From Chthoniobacter flavus (GTDB lineage: Bacteria; Verrucomicrobiota; Verrucomicrobiia; Chthoniobacterales; Terrimicrobiaceae): a stretch of 8,030 bases of DNA. The notes beneath the pieces are model-generated. The model worked only from the letters and a program-made list of their open reading frames with translations, had not been told where the DNA came from and searched no databases. Where the stretch lies: contig CAMDOJ010000083.1 in assembly GCA_945903555.1 (NCBI GenBank), positions 1 through 8,030 on the forward strand, given 5' to 3'. The position numbers and the translations under genes are program-made. How positions within the stretch are numbered: the stretch's first letter is position 1; each line of letters begins with the position of its first letter. Shown in pieces: positions 5,823 through 8,030 of the stretch.

Positions 5823-5911
5823 TGCGAATTTGGCTCGGAGTCCTCTGATTGCTACAATAGGGCACTGGTTTCTGGGATATGGCGACGGCGGAAAGCGTCA
5901 CGTTCAACGCC

Positions 5912-6793
5912 TCAGTGCTTAGGCGCCTTGACGGTGCCAGCTTCCATATCGTCGCGACGACGCTGGACGATCTTGTTGCCGATTTCGACCACCATTTCCT
6001 CTAGGAGCAAGCGGAGGTGGCTTCCGCTTCGAAAATCGGAGGGCGCGATGTTTTTAACCCGATCTGCATGGGTCGAGAGTTGGTAGCATTTTTTGAAACT
6101 CACCCTCGTGGCATCATCTGGATTATAGACAGCGATCGCCTGCCCTCCATTGCGGCGCATGAGTGTAAAACACGGAACATCTGTCGGACCATCACCCACA
6201 TAAATCATGTTTTGAAAAGGCACTGGGCGGAGATCATTGTCCATGTGGTCGTTCACATCCTGGTCCATTTCCAGCATCCCCTTGTTGATTCGGAAGAGAA
6301 ACTGCGTCTTCTGCGTGTGGCTGATCACGCGCTTGGGGAATGTGATGCGGTCTCGCTCATCCACAGCATACTCGCAACCGAAGATTTTACGGACATAGGG
6401 TGCCAATCGGCTTCCTTCAATGAGCGTCTTCAATCCCGAAGACACAATGTAGTGTTCGACCGTTATCCCATGAGCCACATGCTCGGGACTGAGTAATGTT
6501 TTTTGAAATTCATCAAACATCTCCGGAAGGCCCTTGTAAAAAGTGAGACGGGCGCCGAGTTCCCTGAGATAGGCATTCGTTGGACGATCGATCTCGAGGC
6601 AATCCAACAACACCTTCATGTATGCCAACTCGCTGTCAAATCCTTGCTTTTGAACCAAGTCCCCACAGCGCTGCCAAAAATGGGCGGCATTGATGCCAAA
6701 GACTGGGAACAATGCCTCCTCCTGCATGTAGAAGGGCGAAAGGGTTTGATCGTAATCGTAAATGATCGCAATCGTATTTTGAGGAACGCTCAT
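5912..6793 (-). CDS. HAD-superfamily phosphatase, SerB-like fold, substrate unknown
   Basis: A 293-residue soluble protein with the full set of haloacid dehalogenase motifs. Motif I is IIYDYDQT with nucleophile D13 and general acid/base D15. Motif II is YIVSSG, with S118 expected to hold the phosphate. Motif III is probably K162 or K171 in SHTQKTQFLFRINKG. Motif IV is YVGDGPTDVPCF, with D201 and D205 binding magnesium. A helical cap of about 95 residues (20-112) sits between motifs I and II, as in the phosphoserine phosphatase group. DYDQTLSPFYMQEEALFP suggests a specific subfamily rather than SerB itself, and the protein is longer than typical SerB. The C-terminus is basic. No ribosome binding site is visible at the ATG. 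It lies 43 nt downstream of rapA on the same strand and may be cotranscribed with it. The phosphatase class is firm; the substrate cannot be named. Confidence 0.85.
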   Translation of the reverse strand: MSVPQNTIAIIYDYDQTLSPFYMQEEALFPVFGINAAHFWQRCGDLVQKQGFDSELAYMKVLLDCLEIDRPTNAYLRELGARLTFYKGLPEMFDEFQKTLLSPEHVAHGITVEHYIVSSGLKTLIEGSRLAPYVRKIFGCEYAVDERDRITFPKRVISHTQKTQFLFRINKGMLEMDQDVNDHMDNDLRPVPFQNMIYVGDGPTDVPCFTLMRRNGGQAIAVYNPDDATRVSFKKCYQLSTHADRVKNIAPSDFRSGSHLRLLLEEMVVEIGNKIVQRRRDDMEAGTVKAPKH

Positions 6794-6801
6794 GATTGAA
6801 A

Positions 6802-6831
6802 ATAATGCACTAGGAACGCGATGGTTGCGAA
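6802..6831 (-). promoter_or_regulatory. Weak promoter-like sequence before the HAD gene
   Basis: On the minus strand TTCGCA (6831-6826) and CATTAT (6807-6802) are 18 bp apart, each with about four consensus matches. The -10 box ends 8 nt before the ATG, the same spacing as at phoU. Taken alone it is poor evidence, and the gene may simply be read through from rapA. Confidence 0.22.
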
Positions 6832-6836
6832 ATATT

Positions 6837-8030
6837 TCAACTCGGACCTCCGCTCACCCTTAGAACAAGCTTGAGCGCATCGGCCCGCAGGGTGGCTCCA
6901 GCTAGAGATTCCATCAACGCCAACTTCAGGCTTTTTAATGCCTCGATCTCGGCGGGACGGACATGACTATTAATCAACCTCAAATCCTCAAGGCGTGCGA
7001 TTTCACGATCGATTTGTTCGGAGACCATTTTTTGCGCTGACTCCACAATGACGCCCTTTTGCTTTTCTGCAAAGGCGGCTGCTTTGGACAACATCGACGG
7101 GAGATGCTTCTTTCGGAATACCGGCGTATCGAGGAGCGTGAACACATCTCCGCGCTCGAGCTTGGCTGAACGAAAATCCTCGAGGTCGCTGCAGTCTTTG
7201 CTGCCCTGATCGACAACGATCCGCAGCGGCGTAGCAGGCAGGAACCGGTCGACATGCAAGGCTGGCGGAGCAACACACTCCACGATGGAATGCACCTCCA
7301 GAAAAACGGCGTTAGGTTCGTCGCTTTTCCAAATTCCAAAAACGCTATTACCGGTCTCGCAACCCAACAGCGCATCGAGTGCCGCGCGGACCAAGGGATG
7401 ATCGGGCGTGAGAAATCCGATATCCTCGCGGGAAAGTGCCCTCGCGCGATCGAATGTGAGCATGAGCCCATCAGGAGTGAGGCCTGGCAGGGACGCGACT
7501 TGCGAGGCTCCGCTTTTCAGCAAATAGGAACGCAAACCGAGTTCCTCCACAACCACCCCCAGATGATCGAGCATGCGGATGAAAAAGGATTCGAATTCGA
7601 GATCCGCATCTTGCCTTTGAATGGCCTGAATCACAGGAACCGCAACCTCCGTACAGCAAGAATTCAGCTCCAACAGACGATCATGGCCTCGCTGGAGGTG
7701 CTTGGTGATTTTCTTTTTTTCAGCAACGGATTTGGCAATCAGTTTCTCCAACTTCGCCGAATCGAATGCAGATACCTGTTTTTGAATTTCACTTTTGAAA
7801 ATCGCGCAAATCTCGCCCGCGCCATGGAGATTTTTTTGAAAGGCATCGAGACCTTCATGATACCATCGCGCGAGCACCTCTCCGCCACTTCCCTCCTCGT
7901 AGGGCACATGGATGTGAATGGTCGATGTCTGCCCGATGCGATCTAGGCGGCCAATGCGTTGTTCCAGCAACTCTGGATCGGAAGGCAAATCAAAGAGAAC
8001 GAGATGATGCGCGAACTGAAAATTTCGGCC
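6837..8030 (-). CDS. rapA: RapA-like SNF2 helicase (RNA polymerase recycling), C-terminal part only
   Basis: RapA is a SWI2/SNF2 ATPase that binds RNA polymerase and helps free it from stalled or post-termination complexes. The window holds the last 397 residues; the ATPase motor's N-terminal part lies beyond the right edge, and the frame is open to base 8030. The visible start, GRNFQFAHHLVLFDLP, followed by helicase motif VI QRIGRLDRIGQ (24-34, with the arginine fingers), is nearly the same as in E. coli RapA. The rest (about 40-397) fits the RapA C-terminal region in length: a Lys/Glu-rich helical stretch (about 75-120), a mixed segment with GLTPDGLMLTFDRARAL and FLTPDHPLV, and a final helical part rich in Lys, Glu and Leu. 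The apparent TTG start at 7988 is internal, not real. Other SNF2 helicases share motif VI, but the C-terminal region favours RapA. Confidence 0.88.
   Translation of the reverse strand, partial: GRNFQFAHHLVLFDLPSDPELLEQRIGRLDRIGQTSTIHIHVPYEEGSGGEVLARWYHEGLDAFQKNLHGAGEICAIFKSEIQKQVSAFDSAKLEKLIAKSVAEKKKITKHLQRGHDRLLELNSCCTEVAVPVIQAIQRQDADLEFESFFIRMLDHLGVVVEELGLRSYLLKSGASQVASLPGLTPDGLMLTFDRARALSREDIGFLTPDHPLVRAALDALLGCETGNSVFGIWKSDEPNAVFLEVHSIVECVAPPALHVDRFLPATPLRIVVDQGSKDCSDLEDFRSAKLERGDVFTLLDTPVFRKKHLPSMLSKAAAFAEKQKGVIVESAQKMVSEQIDREIARLEDLRLINSHVRPAEIEALKSLKLALMESLAGATLRADALKLVLRVSGGPS

Noticed and set aside
5492..5911. CRISPR array or insertion sequence in the GC-rich gap
   Set aside because: There are only two long copies, no regular short repeats with spacers, no transposase ORF and no target-site duplication.
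7254..7946. Plus-strand 230-codon ORF opposite rapA
   Set aside because: It is antisense to the RapA-like reading frame and shows no recognisable motifs or start site.

Overview
The window is an ordinary bacterial chromosomal segment of housekeeping genes, cut at both ends. A Verrucomicrobiota-like (Opitutae-like) origin is my best guess. It rests on general impression: intermediate GC, a stand-alone CoaB-type ligase, starts without Shine-Dalgarno sequences and a GC-rich dispersed-type repeat. It is not proven. No phage, transposase, CRISPR or defence genes are visible.

Layout, left to right. The 3'-truncated menG/ubiE methyltransferase gene (menaquinone or ubiquinone synthesis), a tRNA-Leu(CAG) just upstream of it, and manA (mannose-6-phosphate isomerase) all read on the minus strand. 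A 188-bp AT-rich intergenic region with inverted repeats separates manA from a divergent small XRE-type regulator gene on the plus strand. That gene converges on a minus-strand pair, purH (last two steps of IMP synthesis) followed by a coaB-type phosphopantothenate-cysteine ligase gene. The coaB start probably lies inside the purH 3' end. Upstream of purH, and divergent from it, is phoU on the plus strand. A 420-bp gap then holds two near-identical 142-bp GC-rich repeats. They lie between convergent phoU and a minus-strand HAD phosphatase gene of the SerB type. The 3' part of a rapA-like SNF2 helicase gene on the minus strand runs off the right edge.

Functionally the genes are a mix: cofactor and quinone synthesis, purine synthesis, sugar phosphate metabolism, phosphate signalling and RNA polymerase recycling. 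Apart from the purH-coaB pair and the tRNA-menG pair, they show no common pathway. The most distinctive non-coding features are the duplicated repeat between phoU and the HAD gene, the inverted repeats between manA and the regulator, and promoter-like -10 boxes close to the start codons of genes lacking a Shine-Dalgarno sequence (possible leaderless mRNAs). I found no clear evidence of a new multi-gene system.
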